Notes under the pieces: model-generated
What the model was told of the DNA's origin: nothing
Databases searched by the model: none
What the model saw: only the letters and a program-made list of their open reading frames with translations
Program-made: the position numbers and the translations under genes
In this document: positions 11,428 to 24,044 of the stretch, piece by piece
Position numbering within the stretch: position 1 is the stretch's first letter
Layout: each line of letters opens with the position of its first letter
Source: Triops longicaudatus
Taxonomy: Eukaryota; Arthropoda; Branchiopoda; Notostraca; Triopsidae
Assembly: GCA_022885665.1 (NCBI GenBank)
Contig: JAGQDJ010000002.1
Coordinates: 186,001 to 250,000, forward strand
DNA: 64,000 nucleotides
Direction: 5' to 3'

Positions 11428-11760
11428 TCACTTGGGGCTTAAGAACATATCCTGGGGATTGGAGTGAACTTTGTGAGCGCTTAATTCTATAAGTAAGATG
11501 GCTTTTTCCCTGTTCAGTTTACGGCAATGAAATAGGAGGTGGGCAATGTTTTGAACAGCACGATCCTGGCAAGAGCACATGACAGAAGCCGCTTTACCTA
11601 CTTGCAGTAGGTAGGACTTAGTCGGAAAATGAATTGTCCGTATCTGGAACATCTTGCAGATGACCCAACGTTGGATTTTAGCGTCCACGAAACGACGTCC
11701 CGGCCCTACGTTGAGATCTTTTAACAAACTCTCAGCTGTTTCCCGTCGGTGTAAGTAACC
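11428..11760 (-). mobile_element. Remnant of a non-LTR retrotransposon (zinc-knuckle end of RT polyprotein)
   Basis: The minus-strand reading contains SVMCSCQD followed by IAHLLFHCRKLNREK. This is the C-x-C ... H-L-L-F-x-C pattern found after the reverse transcriptase domain of R1/I-like LINE polyproteins. Upstream RIQ-type residues (IQRWVICKMFQIRTIHFPT) fit the same region. Only about 110 codons remain, with no RT catalytic motif in the window, so this is a dead fragment. Confidence 0.55.
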
Positions 11761-11995
11761 CTTTATGAATATGTATAATTAAAAAAAATATTTTTATTAT
11801 TTGTTTTCTATTTTTTTTAACTAATATGAATAAGCTTTTGAGAGTATGGAACGTACACCTCCGTTACACATGGTAAATATGGCTCAGTTAACTTGTTTCC
11901 CTTGACGCGGTGTTTTTGAACTGACCTACCGCCCAAAAAGGGAGGCCGGATCGCTGTATAATGTGCCCAATGTATGTTCCAGAGATAGGATCTCA

Positions 11996-11997
<2 letters not shown>

Positions 11998-12029
<32 letters not shown>
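11998..12029. repeat. Poly-T tract (32 T)
   Basis: Uninterrupted run of 32 T. It could be the poly(A) tail of a minus-strand retro-insertion, but no body is recognisable next to it. Confidence 0.85.
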
Positions 12030-12036
<7 letters not shown>

Positions 12037-12115
12037 TGACGTATTACCAATCGTAATCCGTTCCGGACCTCTAGACGTAACTGGTCACGGATCAGAATTC
12101 TTGACCACGGATTGT

Positions 12116-12287
12116 GGTCAGTGCAGGGCCGGATTATAATAGAGGCTAAGTAGACTGCAGCCTAGGGGCCCGTGGTGTGGCGGGGCCCGTCAAAAAAGTA
12201 CTCTTTCTCAGCGCGGATACGTCAGCGGGGGCCACGGATACGTCAGCCTAGGGGCCCGTAAAGACTTAATCCGGCCCTGGGTCAGTG
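12116..12287. mobile_element. Short hAT MITE with perfect 8-bp TSD
   Basis: The element spans 12124-12279 (156 bp). The left end CAGGGCCGGATTATAA pairs with the right end TTAATCCGGCCCTG. The flanking 8-bp direct repeat GGTCAGTG (12116-12123 and 12280-12287) is perfect. The interior is GC-rich, with two copies each of GATACGTCAGC and CCTAGGGGCCCGT. It interrupts an older sequence, which resumes with ATCCGTTGAC after the second TSD copy. Confidence 0.9.
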
Positions 12288-12913
12288 ATCCGTTGACATA
12301 TTTGTAAGTGTGCGGATACTGCTCACTATCCAATCGGATCACTATCGGATCACTAAAAATGGATGAATTTGACATTGCAGTTCATGTGCTTTGAAATTAA
12401 ATGAATTAAACTGTGTTTCATAAAGTAGACGCACTTGCTCCTTGACTGCTATAAAGATTGTATTTTAATGGAAAACACTTTTGTAGTAAACTAGTTTAAT
12501 TTCAAATTATATCTACGCATGTGTTTAATCAACTAAATTTGTATATTAGTAGTTTTAAGAAGAATATTGTCAAAAATAACATTGATCTGATTATTATAAA
12601 ATTGCTTTTTTTCGATTATTACTTATTTTAAATTTCTCGCTTAGGAAATTATTAATAACTATCAATTTTAATAGATTTAAAAAATCGATTTTTATATCGA
12701 ATGGAATTTATAGAAAATGCACCGGAACGGAGCGGTGAAAGCAAAGAGGAACAGTCAAAAGTTACCGAAGGAACGCAATGAACGCCGATCCGGTCGAGGC
12801 GACCGTTCTGAAACACCGTCGCTCAATAGAGAAAGTTAAACATGTATTCTATTTTCCAGATGGTCATTATATCATCATTTTTCCCAATATATAAGTTTGT
12901 CCGAATATACTTC

Positions 12914-12985
12914 AGGGCTGTCCAAGCTGCGGCCCCAGGGCCGGATCCCTCCCCCGAAGGACTATTATCCGATCCCCGACCATTT
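12914..12985 (+). mobile_element. hAT MITE fragment (one end only)
   Basis: Begins CAGGGCTGTCCAAGCTGCGG and continues GC-rich. This resembles the widespread hAT end in which a CAGGG-type terminus runs into CTGCGGCCC. No matching right end is found nearby, so it is called a truncated copy. Confidence 0.45.
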
Positions 12986-13327
12986 GGACGAAAATTCTGT
13001 TATTATATTTTTAATATTATGATTATTTTTTTCTTGTTAATATAAGCTAAGGTAAAAGAGAATACTAGGATTAGTCGCATTATAAAATGATTTAACATTT
13101 TAGCTCTATGACATTCCTTCCACTGCTAGATGAGTCAATCGCCAAGCCTCTCCAGGCACGGCTAATTTTTTGCAGAGAAAGACAACAACAAGCGTATTCC
13201 CTTTGAACTTGAAGACACAAACATGTTTCAAATTGCTACAGCGAAACTTAATATTCTTAATCCCAATGTATATACAAGTTTTCGCCTTTAAATTAACGGT
13301 AGGCTAGAAAAAGACAGTTTTCATAGT

Positions 13328-13333
13328 TTTATT
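13328..13333 (-). terminator. Candidate poly(A) signal of ANAPC4
   Basis: AATAAA on the minus strand, only 12 nt after the ANAPC4 stop. This would imply a very short 3' UTR. Confidence 0.45.
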
Positions 13334-13345
13334 GCAATTATGCGA

Positions 13346-16300
13346 TTATGTCATCTCCACATTTTCAGTACTATTTTCCTTATCATTGTCTTCGGCGTTG
13401 CTTGGCTCGTCTTCTCCAAGGTTACTTTCTTCTCCCTCAACTTCTCCACTTTCTGAAAAATGTATACAACGCAAAATTCGTCAATTAAAAACTACAAACA
13501 AATGAAGACATCTAGACAATGTAAAACTGTGCTTCTCAATAGTATTAACGAGTTACCGGAAATCGTTCATCAGAAACGCCCGGTAACCAAACATATTTAA
13601 TATTTAGACGACAAAATTAATGAATTTGGAAGATATTTACTGGATGGGCTTCGTTACACAAACCTCAAAGACTTACCTTATTTCGGACAATGTATCCACT
13701 AATGAGAAGCGCTGTTGTAAACCATGTTTAACTTACCGTTTATGGCCGACTCGTTCCCCGTCTGATTATCGTTTGTATCTTCCTCCAAATGCGCTCCACT
13801 TTGGTCACTTTCCCTCGCGCCGAGCGCTGAATCTTCCATCATCTCGTCATCTTCTTCCACCTCCATTTCGTACAATCTCACCTTCCTTCGATTGGCGGAC
13901 AAAATGGCCGCCACTTTCCGAGTTCCATTCACCGCAAATTGCGACGCAGGGAAGAGTTCCAAAATACGATAACTTCCCGCCTCCAGCAACAAGGAAGCGT
14001 CCGTCACGACGCACACATTTGTGGGCAAAACTTGGACCGGTACCGGCGACATAAGATTCGCAAACTGGCCAGAAGTGTGCACGTACTGGCCCGGGATGGG
14101 CGCTAACGAATGGCGGAGGGCCTTTACCCCCAGCTGAACGTATACACTCTCCTTCTCTCCAGTCGCATCTTTGAGTAGTACCGAAATCACTTCAGAGGTA
14201 TAGAACATGACATCCAGTACATTAAATCGCTGTGTGCCGTTAGACAGCTCAGTCGGTGCTCGCTTTAACGGCCCAAAGTACATGAATCCAACTTGATTGA
14301 CGCTTTTCCCTCCCATAGAGCAAGATTCCAATAAGAAGATCTCGTTATCACCATTCTTGCACACGAATTGGATTCCTCGGTTATCTGGCAAGAATGCGTG
14401 CGAAAACTTAGGCTGGTGTGTTGGACTGGAAGCTAAAGTGAACGAAAATTTGGATTGGAGCAACGCTGACTGGCCCAAAGTACTCGGTATGCTTTCGAAA
14501 ATGCCACCAATAGCCAATTTTAAGGTTTTATGCTCCTGGACGAGGGATTTTCGGGAGTTGTGTCCGAAAATCACACCCGTTTGAAGCAAATCGGGGTTCT
14601 GATACAAAAACTCCGCCCATGTGGATTTCTTGTTGGAAGTTTCTCCTACCGTGTGTTCTTCCTCTTTCTTTTCAGTCTCCTCACCTTCAGGTAGAGAATA
14701 AACGATGGTCAAATCTTGGTCTTTGAGGTACTGTCCAACCCTTTCTAAACGGAATTCTGCATCTGTGTTACTAGACGTAATACTTTCATCCATTGTGTCT
14801 TCTTTAATGTAATCTCCTTTGGATTTTGTGCCAAAATTTTCCTTCAAAAATTCGGCAATGAAGCGCAAATCTTGTTGAGTCATTTTGGTCAACTCGGGTG
14901 GTACCGTCTCGTCCATGAGTTTCAGGATTGTGACGTAGAGCCAACGGAAAAAGGTTTTAAAGTACTTCATGGAAGATTCGATCACTTGTTGCATTTCCAC
15001 CGCTTTCGCTAAGAAAGTACCGCCGGCTTTCAATGCTGTTTGAGCTGGCTTTTCTCGCAATCCCACGAGGTGGAATCGATCTTCCCTTAACGAGAGTCCG
15101 ACCAGGTCCGATACATGGAAATTAATCGCGTGGCCAACGTTGGACACGTGCTTTAGCATGAGTTTCTGCAGAATGGAATAACTGAGTTCAATGGCGTGCC
15201 CGAGGCGTTTTAAGCCTTTGTCGGTTAATTCTTGAACGAGAAAATTTTCTAAGTTTAACGTCGGAACGCCGAAGACTAACAGCTCCAGGAATTCGGCAGC
15301 GACGGAGCTGGTGGGAGGAATCGACTTGGCATAGCTAGAGAGCTTAGAATCGAGTTCTAACAGGACACTTTCCCAAGCCTCTTGCAAAGCTTGCATGGTC
15401 TTGTCCAAGTAATCAAGTAAACCTTGAAGTTGCCCATATTTCGTAGCCAAGACTTGGATTTCCCTACAGCGACAGCTTAATAAGGGAATTTCGAGGTTGA
15501 TGGCGCTAAGGTGGCCGCCCATATCAGCGACACAAGTAAGGGAAGTGAAATCTTGAGTGAAGGCGACATCTACTATCGATTCCATGCGCTCGTCAGGAGA
15601 AAGAATATGGTCCACGAGGTTAATGTGACAAGTAAGGAAGATGCCGTACGCGTAAGCGTAAATGTGCCCCCCTTGCGTGCCGAGGGCTAGAAGGTTGAGG
15701 TCAGATTGTGATCTGAGGCGTTTGGGATCATCCGAGTAACTGTCCTGCTTGGCAGTGGCGGAAGAACTTGCACCGTAACCTTTGGAAAGCGGAGGCAACT
15801 TGGGCAGAAACGTGTTCGATTCATCCTGATGAAACAATGAAAGTACTTATTAGCACAAAAATAAAGAAATAATTAGGGCTATCATTCGTCGTTTTTTTTC
15901 ACGATAGAGACGGCTTCTTTCCACTGAAACAGTGAGAAAAAAACATCCCAACAATATGTACAGGGCCGTACCAAGGATTTTGGTTCACGGCGGGGGGGGG
16001 GGGTCCTGTATTCAATTTTTCGGACACTTTTTAGTCGCCTATGCTTACCATTATAAAGTTAACATTTCGGGGGGGGGGGACCGCATAACACCCCCAGGGT
16101 ACGGGTGGGATATATGTATATTCTATTTAAATTCTGATGTTATTTATGTACCAATCGGACAAGATTCCCTCACTATTAACGTCTCTCCATTTTAAAGCAC
16201 CAATTAATGAACATTTTATTTTTAACCGTTACCCATTGTTATGTACGAATAAGTTGTCATAACTTAGATTGGAGGTCCAATTTCCACACTTATCAAAGCT

Positions 16301-18049
16301 GAAAATATTAATCTGTTACTTTTAATGACACGACGTTTCGTGTAATAACCTAAAGGCTTGTATTACAAAGAATTTCGGGGGACACAAGGGAAAGAAAATA
16401 AAAGGGAAAACGATGCTGATTTAAATGACTCCACATTTGACAAAATAACTGACGATTTGCGACTGTTAACTGACAACTAAACAAATGACGACTGAACTGA
16501 ACGACTGACAGATAAAGTAAAAGACAAAACAAAACTACACTATAAAAAAAGATAAACCATAATACTAAAATGACACTACAAATTGTAAAAGACAAAGGGG
16601 CGAGGCTGATTTACCTTAATTAAATAGTGAAGTGTGTTGAACGAATAAGTTACAAGGTGAAAGGTGGACCGGGAAACTCAAAAGTATACAAAGTGTGTAC
16701 ATGGTGCGCTACTCGAAATATAGAAAATTTGCCTTCGAATATTATGCAATGACTTTTGACGCTGGTTTACTCGTGTTTAACTCTAAGAGGTTTCAAACGA
16801 ATCGTTATTGAATTGAAAGGTAAACTGCCAAGTTTGAATGCGTTTGCTCCTTAAATCTAATGTAAACGTGGTACGTTTGAGTAGTATGCATGCTACTTAC
16901 AGCAAAATGCGAAATTACAGCGAAATTGTGCAAAATCTCTTTACATTTCTAAGCTTTATTGTTGTTTAGAAACAATTTATGACTAATTTCTTCGTTGGTG
17001 AAAAAAATCATCTAGAATGAGGATATGTTACAATCTCCATTGAGAGTTCATCGAGTTTCTCACGGTTGTTCGCAAAATGCGGAGTATTTCATAGTTTTAA
17101 ATCTCCCGGCCACCTTCATATCGCAATCTATTGGTTCAAGCTCCTTCACCACTTATATATGCCTCAAAATAACAAGAAGTAAATCAGCTTCGATAGGTCT
17201 GATTAGATCTCTGTGTGTTTCCTTGTACAGAATTTTTTTCTCACCACAGCACATTTCATGCACGACGCCTGGTCAAGTTTCCTTACAATCTGTTTCTCTT
17301 GCCTCAGGTTTTCATCCAACGCATGAAAACCTTTCTAAATTCTCTAATATTCCCTTAAAAACAACAATACAAATTTACAATAAAATTAATTTGATATAAT
17401 TGGTAACTGACGAGTTAAGAGAGATGAACCGTTGATGATGATCGGTTTAGAGGAGCTCACCTTTGAGACTCGATGAATCGTGAAACATGCAGGAAAATAA
17501 ATGAAACTAAAAAGTTGAAGCTTCTTATGAATAAAGGAACAAAGTTTTCAAAAGAAGAAAAAATTTTATTATCAATGGAAAAGTTTTACTTTATAGTGCA
17601 AATGGTCTTCCACAGGTTGTGAGCCGGATCTTTGCTCCCAGGTTAGGCAAGTAACTTTTTCTTGTAACTGGATTTGGTGTAGAACATCACTGGTTTCAAT
17701 GTCCAATAAGGAGATCTGACCATTGGAATAAGCGGCAGCTAGAACGTTGCCGTCCGGTCGCCAGGCCATTGCTACAACTTTGACGCCTTCAGCGACACTA
17801 GGTTTGGTCCACACCCTCTGCCATGACAATCGGTGAAGAGTGATTTCTCCTAATAAAAAAAACGATAACTCCTATAAAAACAAACTCGAATACTTTGGCC
17901 ATCTTAACTTGTAAGACAAGAAATGTCTTACCGTTGACGCTAGCTAAGGCTACCAGGTCTATACGCGAGGACCAAACCATAAGCTGAACTTGTGCTGTCC
18001 CGAGCACGTGCTTTTCTTCTATCTGCCTCATAATACACGAAGCAGCCAT
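13346..18049 (-). CDS. ANAPC4: ANAPC4, anaphase-promoting complex subunit 4, 4 exons
   Basis: Minus-strand exons are 18049-17932, 17849-17590, 15825-13737 and 13452-13346, joining in phase to about 857 aa (human 808). The start is the ATG at 18049 (MAASCIMRQIEEKHV). The N-terminal WD40-like part shows LMVWSSRIDLVALASVNGE, VAMAWRPDGNVLAAAYSNG and CLTWE. DESNTFLPKLPPL marks the exon 2/3 junction, as in vertebrate APC4. The long helical APC4 domain follows (about residues 230-500) with AWESVLLELDSKL, KGLKRLGHAIELSYS, MKYFKTFFRWLYV, PELTKMTQQDLRFIAEFL and RVGQYLKDQD. GTRKVAAILSANRRKVRLYE and a very acidic tail (to VEMT) close the protein. APC4 is a scaffold subunit of the APC/C ubiquitin ligase; it has no enzymatic residues. 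The 1.76-kb intron 2 carries a MITE. The 3' UTR is short. Confidence 0.95.
15953..16118 (+). mobile_element. MITE in ANAPC4 intron (CAGGGCCGTA family)
   Basis: The element spans about 15961-16110. It begins CAGGGCCGTACCAAGG, carries two poly-G runs, and ends near GGGTACGGGTGGGA. The flanks AATATGTA (15953-15960) and TATATGTA (16111-16118) match at 7 of 8 bases, fitting a hAT-type 8-bp TSD. Related copies lie near 45.6, 51.1 and 55.6 kb. Confidence 0.65.
16200..17580. other. Rest of ANAPC4 intron 2
   Basis: No coding sequence or clear repeat recognised in this part of the large intron beyond the MITE at its 3' side. Confidence 0.4.
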
Positions 18050-18056
18050 GGTGGTT

Positions 18057-18197
18057 TTAACTGTAATGCGTGATAATCCGTCGATTCAATTCGTGGCCAT
18101 CGTTTAAAGTTGTTTTGTAAACATAAGTTGACTTTGAAGCAACGGCACCTGGTGGCTTACTTAAATACGGGCTGAGATACTGATAGAGGCGGTGCAT
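18057..18197 (-). CDS. Short upstream ORF or small cistron ahead of ANAPC4 (uncertain)
   Basis: An ATG-started 46-aa ORF (MHRLYQYLSPYLSKPPG...) ends with TAA just 7 nt before the ANAPC4 ATG. The same frame is open upstream to 18275 (no ATG), adding YLFKSKELVHYVRQTAQTP. The composition looks protein-like, with few repeats. It could be a uORF in the ANAPC4 leader, the last exon of a small upstream gene, or chance. I do not recognise a family. Confidence 0.3.
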   Translation of the reverse strand: MHRLYQYLSPYLSKPPGAVASKSTYVYKTTLNDGHELNRRIITHYS

Positions 18198-19822
18198 AGG
18201 TTCTTCACATGCTTTAGGCGTTTGTGCGGTTTGGCGTACGTAATGAACGAGCTCTTTCGATTTAAATAAATACAATTACATTTTTTTAGCCCATTTAGTT
18301 GAAAGGAAGATTCAACAGTCATTTAAATTAATTGTGTTGTAGCGATGTTATCTAATGGATGCATATTCAAAATTAAAATTATATTATGAAACAACGGTAT
18401 CAATTTAACGCAAAGATTAAATTTCGGCAATGTCGCGTAGTCGTTTTTACTCTATAAAGCGTCGGGGATGTTTCTGGAAGAGTTAAGAGTATGTTTTTTC
18501 AATAAAAATAATAAGAAACAAACAAGCGACCATAAAAATTAGTTGTGTGATCAATTCACGCACTTTTTCAAGCAAAAAGCGTGATTAATTTACGTATAAC
18601 TCATTTTTAATTACCTCGATTAAAAGTCTGTGTTACTTTAACTACAATGGTCTCCAATAAATTGGATAGCGATTTTTTGAATATTTCACACAATTGAATT
18701 AAAATATGACGATTTCGTTTCAAGTCCATTTAATTTAAAGTAAACCTACAGTGCACCCATTTTTTTTAATAGGCTCGGGACCGGATGGACAGTTCAAATA
18801 GGCGGAGCATTAAAAAATAGGAGATGAATTGAATTAAATGGGTTTGAGGGGGACCGTCAACTTTTCATTCAATTGTGCAGAGTATTCAAATAAATGCCTT
18901 TTTAATTAGGTAGAGAGTAGTGTATTTTTATTCCATAATACTTATTTAAATATTCAGCTTTCTGGAAAAATATTTTGAAGCCCTGCTGTATATTTTACAA
19001 CCACTAGCGGCATTAGAGGGGTGAGTGGGCATTCTCCCCTGCGTCGATAAGTTGTTTAGTTTCAAACGTTACGTGATTCAGAGTTTTAACTTAAAATATC
19101 ATATGACATGGGAAAGTAAAAATTGCAAGTTGACCATTTTTTCCCATATTGGACTTAGCGAGGATCAGAGGTCAGAGGTAGCCCCTGGCGCATGCCTCCG
19201 TCGCTTGTTCGTTCAGAGCATTAAGGAAGGAGGGATCGCCTAAAGCTACAGTGCGAATTACGGTATGAAAAATATATATAAAAAAATGTTCCTTGAAAAA
19301 TGGGGGTGCGTCAAATGCATCATCTGAGTCATTGCCTAAAAATGGTAATAGAACTGATGGTCTTTGTGCGTCAAGGAAACGTTTGTTTAGAATACAATTT
19401 ATTCTCTGAGCTTTCTGTGCAATAATGGAGGTTGGACTTCCTAAGTTTAGACGTTTTTATTAAGTTCGCCTATGTGAAAATTAATCTAATGAGTTAATTT
19501 TGCTTAAGAATTGGATATATTCCAAGAAACTTTATTGTTATGTGAATGAAGTTGAATTTCTACCGTAAATTGTTACGTAGTAAAAGTTACTGAAGTCAGT
19601 TGAGTGATATATCTCTATAAAGACCTAGTATACAGACAGCGGCCAGAAATTGTGAAATTTCGAGAGATAGTTTCCCATAATTGGTACAGTAGGCTACACC
19701 ATCAAATTATGCCGATAGTAAAGTCTTGCATTTGGTGTTACAAACACTCTTATTGAGAGAATGGATTCTGATATGGCCTATAATTTCCAAAATGTATGTA
19801 ACTAGTTATCTGGTTTATATAT

Positions 19823-20000
<178 letters not shown>

Positions 20001-20731
20001 TTTTTTTGGGGGGGGAGGGAGTATGACTTGCAGTATCAGGCGCGGTTTTATCAATGAAGCAAATATTTCCTTACAATGAAAGAAATAGCATATAATAAGT
20101 AAAATAGTATTAAGGAGTCACCTGCAGACGTACAACCTAAAAATTTTTGTGACCCGTCTGGATACGGGCCTATTCGCACTGATTTTACGGAGAGAAATAA
20201 TCATTATGAAGTGCATTATTTACCATTTTTTAGCCAAAGTTGGCCAAATTGAAGACAAACTGGATTTACTAGGATTTAGTTCTAGCCTTCTTCTTCGAAG
20301 AGGTCAAATCTGGACCCCAAAAAAATCCTTCCTCGTTCTCCTTACCTTTGTAAAAGGCTGCAACTGCATTTTGATTTAGGAAACACAGAAGCTAATCGGT
20401 GAAGCATATTTGTGGCCAAACTGGAGCCCCTAACTGTCCTATTTGTCTTTCGGTAGTGAGAATACCCAAAATGTTATCCGTTTTTACGGTAGTGTTTCAT
20501 TATTTTGTGAGAAAATTTGGCAAAAACGCTTGACAAAGAGGTTCCGGCAAAACATTATAAACAACACGAAAAAGTTCGTAAAACTGCAATACTGTAAGCT
20601 CCGAGCCCATGTTCAAAGTTACCCCAAAAAAGTTCAAGTTCACGGGGAAACTTTGAACGACGACATAGCTGGAAAACAAAAACTTGTAGCTCTTTTTCAA
20701 GTCTATTGAATTTACGATAGATCAATATACA

Positions 20732-21022
20732 TAGGGTGTATCAAAAGTCCCAATACACTTGCATGCTTTTGCTTATAAAAAAAACGGCTATAGAAAAAAA
20801 TTTCGGAGATAGTTACATTACATTCGGAACTCATTCCGAGATATTTTCGTGATGGTTGCCATCATTTGGACACTTCCGGAACCGCAAGAATGAAAGGAAA
20901 TTCCGACCATATCGATACCCAGCATTGGGTTCTTGGGACTAAAAAGAAGCAATTCTTGACGCCTTTTCTTGAGTCCTTTTCTTGTTGCAAGCAAAAGAAT
21001 TGGGACTTTCGAAACACCCTGT
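20732..21022. mobile_element. Non-autonomous TIR element, same family as 50.4 kb
   Basis: The left end TAGGGTGTATCAAAAGTCCC and the right end, which in reverse complement reads CAGGGTGTTTCGAAAGTCCC, form terminal inverted repeats. The body includes CTTTTGCTTATAAAAA, TTCGGAACTCA and GATGGTTGCCATC, shared with the larger copy at 50.4-51.1 kb. The ends and a possible TA flank suggest a Tc1/mariner-type MITE, but the class is uncertain. There is no transposase. Confidence 0.7.
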
Positions 21023-23877
21023 ACTACATTTGCGTCAAGAGCAAAGATTCTAAGAGCCATAGTTACTTGTGGTCGTAAATAATCGCACGACAACTAAATT
21101 TGCCTACAGAAGTCTTCCGCTTTCAACCGACTCTCTTGCAAGTTTACTTTTGAATCCTTGTAACTTTGTTTTCAGAGTAATATTTTGCGGTTTACGCTTT
21201 ACAGAAAAACTCTTTGATACAGTTTTCATACACTTCACGTAAACACGACAACGAAAACTCCCATTTCTTATAAAAAAGCCGCAAATGGAGTTTTATCTAT
21301 TTTACTACGTAAACTTAAATTCTTTTCCGATGAAACTTTGCTGTGATCTTCATATTAACTGTTTAATTTTTTTCGATTTCCAAAACGTTTGTAGTTTATC
21401 ACTAATGATTTTCTACGGTGTGACTGACGTGTCAACTGTCCGTCCCTCTTCTAGTCGAATTGAAATTATCTACAATATTACTTACACACTATACACATGC
21501 ATCTGTTTCTCTCAACTGTCCGACTCGCCAACGAATCATCAATCCCACCCGTTTGGCAAAACTGAAGCTCTACTGTATTTATCAATTTTAATTTCTATTA
21601 GAATTCTCCTGCGTCAAAATTTGCCCTGAGTGTTGTTGCAGTATCCAGATTACCTGGGTAACGTTAGTAATCCTAAGTTAGCATAGTTTTAAGGGACACG
21701 TGATGTAAAATAAATGTGAATTAGAATTGATTCTTACACCCTACTTCTGTTAGAATACCGGGTTTAATTTCAATTTAAACAGATTATAAAAATAAGACGT
21801 GCTCTCCAAAACAACTCTCGAATTCTTGTTTCATTTAGGTTTAGTTATTTTAATATGGAGGCCTACCATTCCAAGATACGTAGATCCATAAGCCGACAGG
21901 ATAATCTCAAAAGTTCAACTGACGCTTAAGTCCATGAACTTAAAGACGTTTGAACTTGAATCCGCTTCCTACACGGGCTCTAGTAATTTTCGCTTATAGC
22001 CGACGTGGAGACCTTAATGTCTTGGCATATCAGGTAACATTTGGCAAAATGTGTACTCACTGTGCAGAAATTTCGTTGCTGTGCTGGACGCCGGAAAGCA
22101 GAACTGAAAAATACACGTTAGGTTCCAAATCTTTGAGCTACCAGTCTTTGTTTCGTTTTTTTATTGGTTTTCTGTTCCTGAAAACTTCGATTTATTGCAA
22201 CATTATTAGTCGGATGTTCGACACAGCTCTTAGCTGAACAAATTGGAAGAGTAACAGTTGTTTTCATCAAGAGGAAAAGGCAAACAGTAGAGTACTTTTG
22301 AAGGAGGGGCGGATGGCAGCAGTAAAAAAATGTTCAACAGTGGGGATGGTGAGGTGGGAGAGGTGGAGGGTGACAGGACTTAAAATTCCAATCCGAAAGA
22401 AAAAAGGTAAGATTAGTATTCATAAAATACGTAAGACATTCTCTGCGCATGCGCAACCATCATGAAAGGGCTTAATCATATGGTTGGTGAATAAAACAAG
22501 TGAAAGCATTTTCGCAGTTGGATTCGGAGACTTGATTTTTCCTTCATAAGGGGCTTGCGTAACAGACTGAAGCCCGAAAGAATTAATTGGACTGTAGGAA
22601 ATTTATGAAGAAAATTCTTTCTAAAATCATTCACCAAGTTGTCCACCACACTTTGTTCCGAACAAACCAACAAAAATCCAGTAACCAAAATAAGAGACTC
22701 GTGGCGCGTTTTTAAAACTTGTAACGTTGTAATCACCCACTACAAATGGCAAGGTAGGTAAAGGAAAGGGGGCGGGGCTTAAAGAATCCCAAATTACATT
22801 TTGCATGAACTGCGCTGACGCTTGCTTACCAAGAATTGAAAAAGTACGGCTCCTCGAGGCAAGTTTTCCTTATTCTATAGCAACATGCGTTTCGTTACTC
22901 CAGTTTCGGAGGGGGAGAAATTTCAATGGCTGGCAACCCTTTGGAAATCCCAACAAATGAAACAGAAAAGGAAGGTTTATTGAAAAACGATTCTTTTTTT
23001 AAAAAAAAAAACAACAACAGATTTTCCTCGCGAGCTTATGTTATGAAGACTAGTATAATAAAAAATGGACTATGTACAGTATTTATCATCTGTACAAGGA
23101 CTAGCATTTTCGAAAGATTTTTTTTCTTAGGGGATTGGGAGGAGGGGGAGGAATTTATTATTTATTTTTTTAGAGGCGATCGACAAGAAATCACGAAAAG
23201 AGTTATTTAGGCTAGCAAATGGGGGATCATTACTTTTGACTTGACTGGAGAAAGAATTTCACCTCAGTTAAAAGGAACGCGATTTGCAAAAAGCTTAGTT
23301 CTATTATTTTTTCTTTTAAGACGTGTTAAGTGTTCGCTTTCTTCATGGTTGTCTGTTCCATCCCGTTTCGTAGCCACTGGAAACTATTCGTATCCATTTT
23401 GTCTCTACAGAAGAACAGTTCCTGCCTAATCAACACTATGCACTGATGAAGAACTTGCCAAAAGAATTTGTCAATTGGACTAGAACGAGTTCAGAGAGAC
23501 AGAGATAGAGAGCTATAGAGAGGAAAGAGTTCTAGATAAGGGAGTGGGTAGCAAGGGGGTCTTGCTTAGAGGGGGAGAGTATTTCTAGCCATTCATGAAT
23601 TTTTTGCCGCAAAAATCCCAGGAAGCGAGGTCAAGGCCGGATACATAACGCTTAAGGACGATGTACGGGGCCCGGTGGTTTTGAAAAGTTCGTTGAAATG
23701 TTTTCTCGTTAAATGTCTTGCACATTCCATAACGCAGGGGCGAATTTCTGCTAGGTGGGAAACTAATGAGCTACAAGTTCTGCTAAGAGATGGCACTGTC
23801 ACTGGTTTCACTCGACTCCCATCGCGTGTGCGTCCGGTTCCGATTGCTCTTACCAACTTTACGGGTATTACTGTTTG

Positions 23878-24044
23878 CAGTGGCGGACTGGCCATTTTCG
23901 CATTGTCGCAGATGCCGCATGAGCCGGTGTCGGAGAATGCCTTTTTGGTCCGGGGCTTACTTAGTCGTAATAACTTTGAATAAGTTTGGTGGGGCCGGTC
24001 TTGAACATTTCCGCATGGGCCGCTTGCAAGCCAGTCCGCCCCTG
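23878..24044. mobile_element. MITE with CAGTGGCGGACTGGC ends
   Basis: The left end CAGTGGCGGACTGGC and the right end GCCAGTCCGCCCCTG are inverted repeats (14 of 15 bases) 137 bp apart. The element is 167 bp. The flanks ACTGTTTG and ATTGTTTT agree at 6 of 8 bases, consistent with an aged hAT TSD. Confidence 0.75.

Larger units (their letters stand above)
12290..13345. other. Intergenic between MITE and ANAPC4 3' end
   Basis: AT-rich, with no coding sequence recognised apart from the MITE fragment listed separately. Confidence 0.4.
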
